64,000 nt of DNA, from assembly GCA_037893225.1 (NCBI GenBank), contig JAZGUH010000103.1, positions 310,001-374,000 of the forward strand, read 5' to 3'. The notes beneath the pieces are model-generated. The model saw only the letters and a list, made by a program, of their open reading frames with translations, did not search any database and was not told where the DNA came from. Source of the DNA: Hippasteria phrygiana. Lineage: Eukaryota > Echinodermata > Asteroidea > Valvatida > Goniasteridae. Shown here piece after piece: positions 1 to 14,879 of this stretch (within the stretch, counting starts at the first letter, position 1; every line of letters starts with the position of its first letter). Both the position numbers and the translations under genes were made by a program.

Positions 1-2300
1 TTGAACGAAATTGGGCACAATCTTGATACTGTTGGAAAGAGGGACTCCTCAGCAAGATCCCGACCAATTTCCAGCTCCACAGACGCCAGTTCAGCCGAGT
101 GATGGCCGAGATAAGCGAGTATTTTTGTTCGAACTGATTTTTTCTGCATTCCTGCATGAGTGTATATGCTATACAATGGACTAGCCGAGACCCCCACCAC
201 GCAACTTGGGCCCCAAATGAGGGTGTTTTTCGGTCTGACGTTGAACAAAATTGCGCACAATCTTGATACTGATTGAAAGAGGGACTCATCAGCAACATCC
301 AGACCAATTTCCAGCTCCACAGACCCCAGGTTAGCCGAATTATGGCCGAGACAAGCGAGTAAGTTTTTCGAACGAATTTGTCTGCATTCCCGCAAAAGTG
401 CAAATGCTATACAATGGACTAGACGAGACCCCCACCACGCAACTTGGGCCCCAAATGAGGGCGTTTTTAGATCTGACATTGAACGAAATTGCGGACAATC
501 TTGATATTGATGGAAAGAGGGACTCCTCAGCAACATCCAGACCAATTTCCAGCTCCACAGACCCAAGTTCAGGAGAATGATGGCCGAGATAAGCCAGTAG
601 GTTTTTCAAAAGAATTTGTCTGCATTTCCGCATAAGTGCACATGCTATACAATGGACTAGCCGAGACCCCCACCACGCAATTTAGGCCCCACATGAGGGC
701 GTTTTTCGGTCTGACATTGAACGAAATTGCGCATAATCTTGATACTGATGGAAAGAGGGACTCATCGGTAACATTTAGACTAATCTCCAGCTCCTCAGAC
801 TCAAGTTCAGCCAAATGATGGCCGAGATAAGCGAGCAGGTTTTTCAAACAATTTGTTCTCCATTCCCGCATAAATGCACATGCTATACAATGCACGAGCC
901 GAGACCCCCACCACGCAACTTGGGCCCCAAATGCGGGCGTTTTTCGATCTGACATTGAACGAAATTGCGGACAATCTTGATATTGATGGAAAGAGGGACT
1001 CCTCAGCAACATCCATACCATTTTCCAGCTCAACAGACTCCAGTTCAGCCGAATGATGGCCGAGATAAGCGAGTATTTTTTTTCCAACTGATTTTTTCTG
1101 CATTCCCGCATGAGTGTACATGCTATACAATGGACTAGCCGAGACCCCAACCACGCAACTTGGGCCCCAAATGAGAGCGTTTTTCGGTCTGACATTGAAC
1201 GAAATTGCGCACAATCTTAATACTGTTGGAAAGAGGGACTACTCAGCAACATCCATACCAATTTCCAGCTCCACAAACGCAAGTTCAGGAGAATGATGGC
1301 CGAGATCAGCCAGTAGGTTTTTCGAAAGAATTGTCTGCATTTCCGCATGAGTGCACATGTTATACAATGGACTAGCCGAGACCCCCACCACGCAATTTAG
1401 GCCCCACATGAGGGCGTTTTTCGGTCTGACATTGAACGAAATTGCGCATAATCTTGATACTGATGGAAAGAGGGACTCATCAGTAACATTTAGACTAATC
1501 TCCAGCTCCTCAGACTCAAGTTTAGCCAAATGATGGCCGAGATAAGCGAGTAGGTTTTTCAAACAAATTTTTCTCCATTCCCGCATAAGTGCACATGCTA
1601 TACAATGGACTAGCCGAGACCCCCACCACGCAACTTGGGCCCCAAATGAGGGCGTTTTTCGATCTGACATTGAACGAAATTGCGCACAATCTTGATATTG
1701 ATGGAAAGAGGGACTCCTCAGCAACATCCATACCAATTTCCAGCTCCACAGACGCCAGTTCAGCCGAATGATGGCCGAGATAAGCGAGTATTTTGTTTCG
1801 AACTGATATTTTCTGCATTCCCGCATGAGTGCACATGCTATACAATGGACTAGCCGAGACCCCAACCACGCAACTTGGGCCCCAAATGAGAGCGTTTTTC
1901 GGTCTGACATTGAACGAAATTGCGCACAATCTTAATACTGTTGGAAAGAGGGACTCCTCAGCAACATCCAGACCATTTTCCAGCTCCACAGACCCAAGTT
2001 CAGGAGAATGATGGCCGAGATAAGCCAGTAGGTTTTTCAAAAGAATTTTTCTGCATTCCCGGATGAGTGTACATGCTAACAATGGACTAGCCGAGAACCC
2101 CACCACGCAACTTAGGCCCCAAATGAGTGCGTTTTTCGGTCTGACGTTGAACAAAATTGCGCACAATCTTTACTGATTGAAAGAGGGACTCATCAGTAAC
2201 ATTTAGACCAATCTCCAGCTCCTCAGACTCAAGTTCAGCCAAATGATGGCCGAGATAAGCGAGTAGGTTTTTCGAACAAATTTTTCTGCATTCCCGCTTA
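1..2300. repeat. Satellite I trimeric higher-order repeat (~716 bp)
   Basis: Equivalent points of closely matching monomers fall at 398 and 1,114, 636 and 1,351, 874 and 1,589, and 1,114 and 1,829. That is a constant step of 715-716 bp, or three monomers. The three monomer types differ from one another more than from their partners one period away. This block lacks the long C-tracts found farther in. Confidence 0.8.
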
Positions 2301-2559
2301 AGTGCACATGCTATACAATGGCAAGCCGAATCCCCCCCCCCCCCCCCCCAACGCAACTTGGGCCCCAAATTAAGGCGTTTTTGGAACTGATGTTGAACGA
2401 AATTGCGCACAATCTTGATACTGTTGGAAAGAGGGACTCCTCAGCAACATCCATACCAATTTCCAGCTCCACAGACGCCAGTTCAGCCGAATGATGGCAG
2501 AGATAAGCGAGTATTTTTGTTCGAACTGATTTTTTCGGCATTCCCGCAAGAGTGTACAT

Positions 2560-3720
2560 GCTATACAATGGACTAGCCGAGACCCCCACCACGCAACTTG
2601 GGCCCCAATTGAGGGCGTTTTTCGGTCTGACGTTGAACAAAATTGCGCACAATCTTGATACTGATTGAAAGAGGGACTCATCAGCAACATCCAGACCAAT
2701 CTCCAGCTCCTCAGACACAAGTTCAGCCAAATGATAGCCGAGATAAGCGAGTAGATTTTTCAAACCAATTTGACTCATTTCCCGCAAAAGTGCACATGCT
2801 ATACAATGGACTAGCCGAAACCCCACCACGCAACTTGGGCCCCAAATGAGGGCGTTTTTCGGTCTGACATTGAACGAAATTGCGCACAATCTTGATACTG
2901 TTGGAAAGAGGGACTCCTCAGCAACATCCATACCAATTTCCAGCTCCGCAGGCCCAAGTTCAGCCAAATGATGGCCGAGATAAGCGAGTATTTTTTTTTC
3001 CGAACTGATTTTGTCTGCATTCCCGCATGAGTGTACATGCTATACAATGGACTAGCCGAGACCCCCACCAGGCAACTTGGGCCCCAAATGAGGGTGTTTT
3101 TCGGTCTGACGTTGAACAAAATTGCGCACAATCTTGATACTGATTGAAAGAGGGACTCATCAGCAACATCCAGACCAATTTCCAGCTCCACAGACCCCAG
3201 GTTAGCCGAATTATGGCCGAGACAAGCGAGTAAGTTTTTCAAACGAATTTTTCTGAATTCCCGCAAAAGTGCACATGCTATACAATGGACTAGACGAGAC
3301 CCCCACCACGCAACTTGGGCCCCAAATGAGGACGTTTTTCGATCTGATGTTCAACAAAATTGCGCACAATCTGGATACTGTTGGAAAGACGGACTCATTA
3401 GCAACATCCAAACCAATCACCAGCTCCTCAGACCTCATTTCAGCCGAATGATGGCAGACATAAACGAGTAGGTTTTTCGAACTAACTTTTCTGCATTCCC
3501 GCTTAAGTGAACATGCTATACAATGGACTAGCCGAAACCTCCCCCCCCCCCCCCCCCCCAACGCAACTTGGGCCCCAAATTAAGGCGTTTTTCGATCTGA
3601 TGTTGAACGAAATTGCGCACAATCTTGATACTGTTGGAAAGAGGGACTCCTCAGCAACATCCCGACCAATTTCCAGACCCACAGACGCCAGTTCAGCCGA
3701 ATGATGGCCGAGATAAGCGA
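2560..3720. repeat. Satellite I segment duplicated at ~9,050-10,200
   Basis: Five monomers here match those at ~9,050-10,200 with a constant offset of 6,487 bp, for example 2,643 to 9,130 and 3,269 to 9,756. Shared private variants include TGAATTCCCGCAAAAG at ~3,250 and ~9,737. The distal copy has a longer, interrupted C-tract (~10,026-10,050). This indicates a block duplication on top of the monomer array. Confidence 0.75.
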
Positions 3721-4719
3721 GTATTTTTTTTCGAACTGATTTTTTCTGCATTCCCGCATGGGTGTACATGCTATACAATGGACTAGCCGAGACCCCAACC
3801 ACGCAACTTGGGCCCCAAATGAGGACGTTTTTCGGTCTGACATTGAACGAAATTGCGCACAATCTTGATACTGTTGGAAAGAGGGACTCCTCAGCAACAT
3901 CCCGACCAATTTCCAGCCCCACAGACGCCAGTTCAGCCGAATGATGGCCGAGATAAGCGAGTATTTTTTTTCGAACTGATTTTTTCTGCATTCCCGCATG
4001 GGTGTACATGCTATACAATGGACTAGCCGAGACCCCCACCACGCAACTTGGGCCCCAAATGAGGGCGTTTTTCGGTCTGACGTTGAACAAAATTGCGCAC
4101 AATCTTGATACTGATTGAAAGAGGGACTCATCAGCAACATCCAGACCAATCTCCAGCTCCTCAGACCCAAGTTCAGCCAAATGATGGCCGAGATAAGCGA
4201 GTAGATTTTTCAAACCAATTTGACTCATTTCCCGCATAAGTGCACATGCTATACAATGGACTAGCCGAAACCCCCACCACGCAACTTGGGCCCCAAATGA
4301 GGGCGTTTTTCGGTCTGACATTGAACGAAATTGCGCACAATCTTGATACTGTTGGAAAGAGGGACTCCTCAGCAACATCCATACCAATTTCCAGCTCCGC
4401 AGGCCCAAGTTCAGCCAAATGATGGCCGAGATAAGCGAGTATTTTTTTTTCCGAACTGATTTTGTCTGCATTCCCGCATGAGTGTACATGCTATACAATG
4501 GACTAGCCGAGACCCCCACCAGGCAACTTGGGCCCCAAATGAGCGTGTTTTTCGGTCTGACGTTGAACAAAATTGCGCACAATCTTGATACTGATTGAAA
4601 GAGGGACTCATCAGCAACATCCAGACCAATTTCCAGCTCCACAGACCCCAGGTTAGCCGAATTATGGCCGAGACAAGCGAGTAAGTTTTTCAAACGAATT
4701 TTTCTGCATTCCCGCAAAA

Positions 4720-7127
4720 GTGCACATGCTATACAATGGACTAGACGAGACCCCCACCACGCAACTTGGGCCCCAAATGAGGACGTTTTTCGATCTGATG
4801 TTCAACAAAATTGCGCACAATCTGGATACTGTTGGAAAGACGGACTCATTAGCAACATCCAAACCAATCACCAGCTCCTCAGACCTCATTTCAGCCGAAT
4901 GATGGCAGACATAAACGAGTAGGTTTTTCGAACTAACTTTTCTGCATTCCCGCTTAAGTGAACATGCTATACAATGGACTAGCCGAAACCTCCCCCCCCC
5001 CCCCAACGGAACTTGGGCCCCAAATTAAGGCGTTTTTCGATCTGATGTTGAACGAAATTGCGCACAATCTTGATACTGTTGGAAAGAGGGACTCCTCAGC
5101 AACATCCCGACCAATTTCCAGCTCCACAGACGCCAGTTCAGCCGAATGATGGCCGAGATAAGCGAGTAGATTTTTTCGAACTGATTTTGTCTGCATTCCC
5201 GCATGAGTGTACATGCTATACAATGGACTAGCCGAGACCCCACCCCGCAACTTGGGCCCCAAATGAGGGCGTTTTTCGGTCTGACGTTGAACAAAATTGC
5301 GCACAATCTTGATACTGATTGAAAGAGGGACTCATCAGCAACATCCAGACCAATCTCCAGCTCCTCAGACCCAAGTTCAGCCAAATGATGGCCGAGATAA
5401 GCGAGTAGATTTTTCAAACCAATTTGACTCATTTCCCGCAAAAGTGCACATGCTATACAATGGACTAGCCGAAACCCCCACAACGCAACTTGGGCCCCAA
5501 ATGAGGGCGTTTTTCGGTCTGACATTGAACGAAATTGCGCACAATCTTGATACTGTTGGAAAGAGGGACTCCTCAGCAACATCCATACCAATTTCCAGCT
5601 CCGCAGGCCCAAGTTCAGCCAAATGATGGCCGAGATAAGCGAGTATTTTTTTTTCCGAACTGATTTTGTCTGCATTCCCGCATGAGTGTACATGCTATAC
5701 AATGGACTAGCCGAGACCCCCACCAGGCAACTTAGGCCCCAAATGAGGGTGTTTTTCGGTCTGACGTTGAAAAAAATTGCGCACAATCCTGATACTGATT
5801 GAAAGAGGGACTCATCAGCAACATACAGACCAATTTCCAGCTCCACAGACCCCAGGTTAGCCGAATTATGGCCGAGACAAGCGAGTAAGTTTTTCAAACG
5901 AATTTTTCTGCATTCCCGCAAAAGTGCACATGCTATACAATGGACTAGACGAGACCCCCACCACGCAACTTGGGCCCCAAATGAGGACGTTTTTCGATCT
6001 GATGTTCAACAAAATTGCGCACAATCTGGATACTGTTGGAAAGACGGACTCATTAGCAACATCCAAACCAATCACCAGCTCCTCAGACCTCATTTCAGCC
6101 GAATGATGGCAGACATAAACGAGTAGGTTTTTCGAACTAACTTTTCTGCATTCCCGCTTAAGTGAACATGCTATACAATGGACTAGCCGAAACCTCCCCC
6201 CCCCCCCCAACGGAACTTGGGCCCCAAATTAAGGCGTTTTTCGATCTGATGTTGAACGAAATTGCGCACAATCTTGATACTGTTGGAAAGAGGGACTCCT
6301 CAGCAACATCCCGACCAATTTCCAGCTCCACAGACGCCAGTTCAGCCGAATGATGGCCGAGATAAGCGAGTAGATTTTTTCGAACTGATTTTGTCTGCAT
6401 TCCCGCATGAGTGTACATGCTATACAATGGACTAGCCGAGACCCCACCCCGCAACTTGGGCCCCAAATGAGGGCGTTTTTCGGTCTGACGTTGAACAAAA
6501 TTGCGCACAATCTTGATACTGATTGAAAGAGGGACTCATCAGCAACATCCAGACCAATCTCCAGCTCCTCAGACCCAAGTTCAGCCAAATGATGGCCGAG
6601 ATAAGCGAGTAGATTTTTCAAACCAATTTGACTCATTTCCCGCAAAAGTGCACATGCTATACAATGGACTAGCCGAAACCCCCACAACGCAACTTGGGCC
6701 CCAAATGAGGGCGTTTTTCGGTCTGACATTGAACGAAATTGCGCACAATCTTGATACTGTTGGAAAGAGGGACTCCTCAGCAACATCCATACCAATTTCC
6801 AGCTCCGCAGGCCCAAGTTCAGCCAAATGATGGCCGAGATAAGCGAGTATTTTTTTTTCCGAACTGATTTTGTCTGCATTCCCGCATGAGTGTACATGCT
6901 ATACAATGGACTAGCCGAGACCCCCACCAGGCAACTTAGGCCCCAAATGAGGGTGTTTTTCGGTCTGACGTTGAAAAAAATTGCGCACAATCCTGATACT
7001 GATTGAAAGAGGGACTCATCAGCAACATACAGACCAATTTCCAGCTCCACAGACCCCAGGTTAGCCGAATTATGGCCGAGACAAGCGAGTAAGTTTTTCA
7101 AACGAATTTTTATGCATTCCCGCAAAA
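4720..7127. repeat. Satellite I pentameric higher-order repeat (1,204 bp), two adjacent copies
   Basis: Equivalent points at 4,720, 5,924 and 7,128 are exactly 1,204 bp apart, or five monomers. The two copies are nearly identical. One difference is TTTCTGCATTC versus TTTATGCATTC at ~5,907 and ~7,111. A third copy lies at 11,451-12,654. Confidence 0.85.
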
Positions 7128-8063
7128 GTGCACATGCTATACAATGGACTAGACGAGACCCCCACCCCGCAACTTGGGCCCCAAATGAGGACGTTTTTCG
7201 ATCTGATGTTCAACAAAATTGCGCACAATCTGGATACTGTTGGAAAGACGGACTCATTAGCAACATCCAAACCAATCACCAGCTCCTCAGACCTCATTTC
7301 AGCCGAATGATGGCGGACATAAACGAGTAGGTTTTTCGAACTAACTTTTCTGCATTCCCGCTTAAGTGCACATGCTATACAATGGACTAGCCGAAACCTC
7401 CCCCCCCCCCCCCCCCAACGCAACTTGGGACCCAAATTAAGGCGTTTTTCGATCTGATGTTGAACGAAATTGCGCACAATCTTGATACTGTTGGAAAGAG
7501 GGACTCCTCAGCAACATCCCGACCAATTTCCAGCTCCACAGACGCCAGTTCAGCCGAATGATGGCCGAGATAAGCGAGTATATTTTTTCGAACTGATTTT
7601 GTCTGCATTCACGCATGAGTGTACATGCTATGCAATGGACTAGCCGAGAACCCCACCACCAAAGAGGGCGTTTTTCGGTCTGACGTTGAACGAAACTGCG
7701 CACAATCTTGATACTGATGGAAAGAGGGACTCATCAGCAACATCCAGACCAATCCCCAGCTCCTCAGACCCAAGTTCAGCCGAATGATAACCGAAATAGG
7801 CGAGTATGTTTTTCGAAAGAATTTGTCTGCATTCCCGCATAAGTGCACATGCTACACAATGCACTAGCCGAGACCCCAACCACGCAACTTGGGCCCCAAA
7901 TGAGGACGTTTTTCGGTCTGACATTGAACGAAATTGCGCACAATCTTGATATTGTTGGAAAGAGGGACTCCTCAGCAACATCCCGACCAATTTCCAGCCC
8001 CACAGACGCCAGTTCAGCCGAATGATGGCCGAGATAAGCGAGTATTTTTTTCGAACTGATTTT
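5924..8063. repeat. Satellite I block duplicated at 11,451-13,590
   Basis: This ~2.1-kb block recurs with an offset of 5,527-5,528 bp (5,924 to 11,451; 7,128 to 12,655; 7,843 to 13,371). Both copies share a rare ~20-bp internal deletion in one monomer, where CCACCACCAAAGAGGGCG replaces the usual CAACTTGGGCCCC region (~7,655 and ~13,183). A shared deletion points to block duplication rather than independent mutation. Confidence 0.85.
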
Positions 8064-11000
8064 TTCTGCATTCCCGCATGGGTGTACATGCTATACAATG
8101 GACTAGCCGAGACCCCCACCACGCAACTTGGGCCCCAAATGAGGGCGTTTTTCGGTCTGACGTTGAACAAAATTGCGCACAATCTTGATACTGATTGAAA
8201 GAGGGACTCATCAGCAACATCCAGACCAATCTCCAGCTCCTCAGACCCAAGTTCAGCCAAATGATGGCCGAGATAAGCGAGTAGATTTTTCAAACCAATT
8301 TGACTCATTTCCCGCAAAAGTGCACATGCTATACAATGGACTAGCCGAAACCCCACCACGCAACTTGGGCCCCAAATGAGGGCGTTTTTCGGTCTGACAT
8401 TGAACGAAATTGCGCACAATCTTGATACTGTTGGAAAGAGGGACTCCTCAGCAACATCCATACCAATTTCCAGCTCCGCAGGCCCAAGTTCAGCCAAATG
8501 ATGGCCGAGATAAGCGAGTATTTTTTTTTCCGAACTGATTTTGTCTGCATTCCCGCATGAGTGTACATGCTATACAATGGACTAGCCGAGACCCCCACCA
8601 GGCAACTTGGGCCCCAAATGAGGGTGTTTTTCGGTCTGACGTTGAAAAAAATTGCGCACAATCCTGATACTGATTGAAAGAGGGACTCATCAGCAACATA
8701 CAGACCAATTTCCAGCTCCACAGACCCCAGGTTAGCCGAATTATGGCCGAGACAAGCGAGTAAGTTTTTCAAACGAATTTTTATGCATTCCCGCAAAATT
8801 GCACATGCTATACAATGGACTAGACGAGACCCCCACCCCGCAACTTGGGCCCCAAATGAGGACGTTTTTCGGTCTGACATTGAACGAAATTGCGCACAAT
8901 CTTGATATTGTTGGAAAGAGGGACTCCTCAGCAACATCCCGACCAATTTCCAGCCCCACAGACGCCAGTTCAGCCGAATGATGGCCGAGATAAGCGAGTA
9001 TTTTTTTTCGAACTGATTTTTTCTGCATTCCCGCATGGGTGTACATGCTATACAATGGACTAGCCGAGACCCCCACCACGCAACTTGGGCCCCAATTGAG
9101 GGCGTTTTTCGGTCTGACGTTGAACAAAATTGCGCACAATCTTGATACTGATTGAAAGAGGGACTCATCAGCAACATCCAGACCAATCTCCAGCTCCTCA
9201 GACCCAAGTTCAGCCAAATGATGGCCGAGATAAGCGAGTAGATTTTTCAAACCAATTTGACTCATTTCCCGCAAAAGTGCACATGCTATACAATGGACTA
9301 GCCGAAACCCCACCACGCAACTTGGGCCCCAAATGAGGGCGTTTTTCGGTCTGACATTGAACGAAATTGCGCACAATCTTGATACTGTTGGAAAGAGGGA
9401 CTCCTCAGCAACATCCATACCAATTTCCAGCTCCGCAGGCCCAAGTTCAGCCAAATGATGGCCGAGATAAGCGAGTATTTTTTTTTCCGAACTGATTTTG
9501 TCTGCATTCCCGCATGAGTGTACATGCTATACAATGGACTAGCCGAGACCCCCACCAGGCAACTTGGGCCCCAAATGAGGGTGTTTTTCGGTCTGACGTT
9601 GAACAAAATTGCGCACAATCTTGATACTGATTGAAAGAGGGACTCATCAGCAACATCCAGACCAATTTCCAGCTCCACAGACCCCAGGTTAGCCGAATTA
9701 TGGCCGAGACAAGCGAGTAAGTTTTTCAAACGAATTTTTCTGAATTCCCGCAAAAGTGCACATGCTATACAATGGACTAGACGAGACCCCCACCACGCAA
9801 CTTGGGCCCCAAATGAGGACGTTTTTCGATCTGATGTTCAACAAAATTGCGCACAATCTGGATACTGTTGGAAAGACGGACTCATTAGCAACATCCAAAC
9901 CAATCACCAGCTCCTCAGACCTCATTTCAGCCGAATGATGGCAGACATAAACGAGTAGGTTTTTCGAACTAACTTTTCTGCATTCCCGCTTAAGTGAACA
10001 TGCTATACAATGGACTAGCCGAAACCTCCCCCTCCCCCCCCCCCCCCCCCAACGCAACTTGGGCCCCAAATTAAGGCGTTTTTCGATCTGATGTTGAACG
10101 AAATTGCGCACAATCTTGATACTGTTGGAAAGAGGGACTCCTCAGCAACATCCCGACCAATTTCCAGCCCCACAGACGCCAGTTCAGCCGAATGATGGCC
10201 GAGATAAGCGAGTATTTTTTTTCGAACTGATTTTTTCTGCATTCCCGCATGGGTGTACATGCTATACAATGGACTAGCCGAGACCCCAACCACGCAACTT
10301 GGGCCCCAAATGAGGACGTTTTTCGGTCTGACATTGAACGAAATTGCGCACAATCTTGATACTGTTGGAAAGAGGGACTCCTCAGCAACATCCCGACCAA
10401 TTTCCAGCCCCACAGACGCCAGTTCAGCCGAATGATGGCCGAGATAAGCGAGTATTTTTTTTCGAACTGATTTTTTCTGCATTCCCGCATGGGTGTACAT
10501 GCTATACAATGGACTAGCCGAGACCCCAACCACGCAACTTGGGCCCCAAATGAGGACGTTTTTCGGTCTGACATTGAACGAAATTGCGCACAATCTTGAT
10601 ACTGTTGGAAAGAGGGACTCCTCAGCAACATCCCGACCAATTTCCAGCCCCACAGACGCCAGTTCAGCCGAATGATGGCCGAGATAAGCGAGTATTTTTT
10701 TTCGAACTGATTTTTTCTGCATTCCCGCATGGGTGTACATGCTATACAATGGACTAGCCGAGACCCCCACCACGCAACTTGGGCCCCAAATGAGGGCGTT
10801 TTTCGGTCTGACGTTGAACAAAATTGCGCACAATCTTGATACTGATTGAAAGAGGGACTCATCAGCAACATCCAGACCAATCTCCAGCTCCTCAGACCCA
10901 AGTTCAGCCAAATGATGGCCGAGATAAGCGAGTAGATTTTTCAAACCAATTTGACTCATTTCCCGCATAAGTGCACATGCTATACAATGGACTAGCCGAA

Positions 11001-13795
11001 ACCCCCACCACGCAACTTGGGCCCCAAATGAGGGCGTTTTTCGGTCTGACATTGAACGAAATTGCGCACAATCTTGATACTGTTGGAAAGAGGGACTCCT
11101 CAGCAACATCCATACCAATTTCCAGCTCCGCAGGCCCAAGTTCAGCCAAATGATGGCCGAGATAAGCGAGTATTTTTTTTTCCGAACTGATTTTGTCTGC
11201 ATTCCCGCATGAGTGTACATGCTATACAATGGACTAGCCGAGACCCCCACCAGGCAACTTGGGCCCCAAATGAGCGTGTTTTTCGGTCTGACGTTGAACA
11301 AAATTGCGCACAATCTTGATACTGATTGAAAGAGGGACTCATCAGCAACATCCAGACCAATTTCCAGCTCCACAGACCCCAGGTTAGCCGAATTATGGCC
11401 GAGACAAGCGAGTAAGTTTTTCAAACGAATTTTTCTGCATTCACGCAAAAGTGCACATGCTATACAATGGACTAGACGAGACCCCCACCACGCAACTTGG
11501 GCCCCAAATGAGGACGTTTTTCGATCTGATGTTCAACAAAATTGCGCACAATCTGGATACTGTTGGAAAGACGGACTCATTAGCAACATCCAAACCAATC
11601 ACCAGCTCCTCAGACCTCATTTCAGCCGAATGATGGCAGACATAAACGAGTAGGTTTTTCGAACTAACTTTTCTGCATTCCCGCTTAAGTGAACATGCTA
11701 TACAATGGACTAGCCGAAACCTCCCCCCCCCCCCCAACGGAACTTGGGCCCCAAATTAAGGCGTTTTTCGATCTGATGTTGAACGAAATTGCGCACAATC
11801 TTGATACTGTTGGAAAGAGGGACTCCTCAGCAACATCCCGACCAATTTCCAGCTCCACAGACGCCAGTTCAGCCGAATGATGGCCGAGATAAGCGAGTAG
11901 ATTTTTTCGAACTGATTTTGTCTGCATTCCCGCATGAGTGTACATGCTATACAATGGACTAGCCGAGACCCCACCCCGCAACTTGGGCCCCAAATGAGGG
12001 CGTTTTTCGGTCTGACGTTGAACAAAATTGCGCACAATCTTGATACTGATTGAAAGAGGGACTCATCAGCAACATCCAGACCAATCTCCAGCTCCTCAGA
12101 CCCAAGTTCAGCCAAATGATGGCCGAGATAAGCGAGTAGATTTTTCAAACCAATTTGACTCATTTCCCGCAAAAGTGCACATGCTATACAATGGACTAGC
12201 CGAAACCCCCACAACGCAACTTGGGCCCCAAATGAGGGCGTTTTTCGGTCTGACATTGAACGAAATTGCGCACAATCTTGATACTGTTGGAAAGAGGGAC
12301 TCCTCAGCAACATCCATACCAATTTCCAGCTCCGCAGGCCCAAGTTCAGCCAAATGATGGCCGAGATAAGCGAGTATTTTTTTTTCCGAACTGATTTTGT
12401 CTGCATTCCCGCATGAGTGTACATGCTATACAATGGACTAGCCGAGACCCCCACCAGGCAACTTAGGCCCCAAATGAGGGTGTTTTTCGGTCTGACGTTG
12501 AAAAAAATTGCGCACAATCCTGATACTGATTGAAAGAGGGACTCATCAGCAACATACAGACCAATTTCCAGCTCCACAGACCCCAGGTTAGCCGAATTAT
12601 GGCCGAGACAAGCGAGTAAGTTTTTCAAACGAATTTTTATGCATTCCCGCAAAAGTGCACATGCTATACAATGGACTAGACGAGACCCCCACCCCGCAAC
12701 TTGGGCCCCAAATGAGGACGTTTTTCGATCTGATGTTCAACAAAATTGCGCACAATCTGGATACTGTTGGAAAGACGGACTCATTAGCAACATCCAAACC
12801 AATCACCAGCTCCTCAGACCTCATTTCAGCCGAATGATGGCGGACATAAACGAGTAGGTTTTTCGAACTAACTTTTCTGCATTCCCGCTTAAGTGCACAT
12901 GCTATACAATGGACTAGCCGAAACCTCCCCCCCCCCCCCCCCCCAACGCAACTTGGGACCCAAATTAAGGCGTTTTTCGATCTGATGTTGAACGAAATTG
13001 CGCACAATCTTGATACTGTTGGAAAGAGGGACTCCTCAGCAACATCCCGACCAATTTCCAGCTCCACAGACGCCAGTTCAGCCGAATGATGGCCGAGATA
13101 AGCGAGTATATTTTTTCGAACTGATTTTGTCTGCATTCACGCATGAGTGTACATGCTATGCAATGGACTAGCCGAGAACCCCACCACCAAAGAGGGCGTT
13201 TTTCGGTCTGACGTTGAACGAAACTGCGCACAATCTTGATACTGATGGAAAGAGGGACTCATCAGCAACATCCAGACCAATCCCCAGCTCCTCAGACCCA
13301 AGTTCAGCCGAATGATAACCGAAATAGGCGAGTATGTTTTTCGAAAGAATTTGTCTGCATTCCCGCATAAGTGCACATGCTACACAATGCACTAGCCGAG
13401 ACCCCAACCACGCAACTTGGGCCCCAAATGAGGACGTTTTTCGGTCTGACATTGAACGAAATTGCGCACAATCTTGATATTGTTGGAAAGAGGGACTCCT
13501 CAGCAACATCCCGACCAATTTCCAGCCCCACAGACGCCAGTTCAGCCGAATGATGGCCGAGATAAGCGAGTATTTTTTTCGAACTGATTTTTTCTGCATT
13601 CCCGCATGGGTGTACATGCTATACAATGGACCAGCCGAAACCTCCCCCCCCCCCCCCCCCCCAACGCAACTTGGGCCCCAAATTAAGGCGTTTTTCGATC
13701 TGATGTTGAACGAAATTGCGCACAATCTTGATACTGTTGGAAAGAGGGACTCCTCAGCATCATCCATACCAATTTCCAGCTCCGCAGGCCCAAGT

Positions 13796-14852
13796 TCAGC
13801 CAAATGATGGCCGAGATAAGCGAGTATTTTTTTTTCCGAACTGATTTTGTCTGCATTCCCGCATGAGTGTACATGCTATACAATGGACTAGCCGAGAACC
13901 CCACCACGCAATAGGGGCCCCAAATGAGGGCGTTTTTCGGTCTGACGTTGAACAAAATTGCGCACAATCTTGATACTGATTGAAAGAGGGACTCATCAGC
14001 AACATCCAGACCAATTTCCAGCTCCACAGACCCCAGGTTAGCCGAATGATGGCCGAGACAAGCGAGTACTTAGGTTTTTCAAACGAATTTTTCTGCATTC
14101 CCGGAAAAGTGCACATGCTATACAATGGACTAGCCAAGACCCCCACCACGCAACTTGGCCCAAATGAGGACGTTTTTCGATCTGATGTTGAACAAAATTG
14201 CGCACAATCTGGATACTGTTGGAAAGAGGGACTCCTCAGCAACATCCCGACCAATTTCCAGCTCCACAGACGCCAGTTCAGCCGAATGATGGCCGAGATA
14301 AGCGAGTATATTTTTTCGAACTGATTTTTTCTGCATTCCCGCATGGGTGTACATGCTATACAATGGACTAGCCGAGACCCCCACCACGCAACTTGGGCCC
14401 CAAATGAGGGCGTTTTTCGGTCTGACATTGAACGAAAATGCGCACAATCTTGATACTGTTGGAAAGAGGAACTCTTCAGCATCATCCATACCAATTTCCA
14501 GCTCCGCAGGCCCAAGTTCAGCCAAATGATGGCCGAGATAAGCGAGTATTTTTTTTTCCGAACTGATTTTGTCTGCATTCCCGCATGAGTGTACATGCTA
14601 TACAATGGACTAGCCGAGAACCCCACCACGCAATAGGGGCCCCAAATGAGGGCGTTTTTCGGTCTGACGTTGAACAAAATTGCGCACAATCTGGATACTG
14701 ATTGAAAGAGGGACTCATCAGCAACATCCAGTCCAATTTCCAGCTCCACAGACCCCAGGTTAGCCGAATGATGGCCGAGACAAGCGAGTACTTAGGTTTT
14801 TCAAACGAATTTTTCTGCATTCCCGGAAAAGTGCACATGCTATACAATGGAC
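13796..14852. repeat. Satellite I trimer duplication (722 bp)
   Basis: The segment from ~13,796 recurs at ~14,518. Both copies carry the private strings CGCAATAGGGGCCCC and GAGTACTTAGGTTTTTC, which are rare elsewhere in the array. Confidence 0.75.
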
Positions 14853-14879
14853 TAGCCAAGACCCCCACCACGCAACTTG

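Noticed and set aside
3503..4717. Minus-strand 404-codon frame as a tandem-repeat protein
   Set aside because: It is open only because the monomer is close to a multiple of three and lacks stops in that frame. No start context, splice signals or domain supports it.
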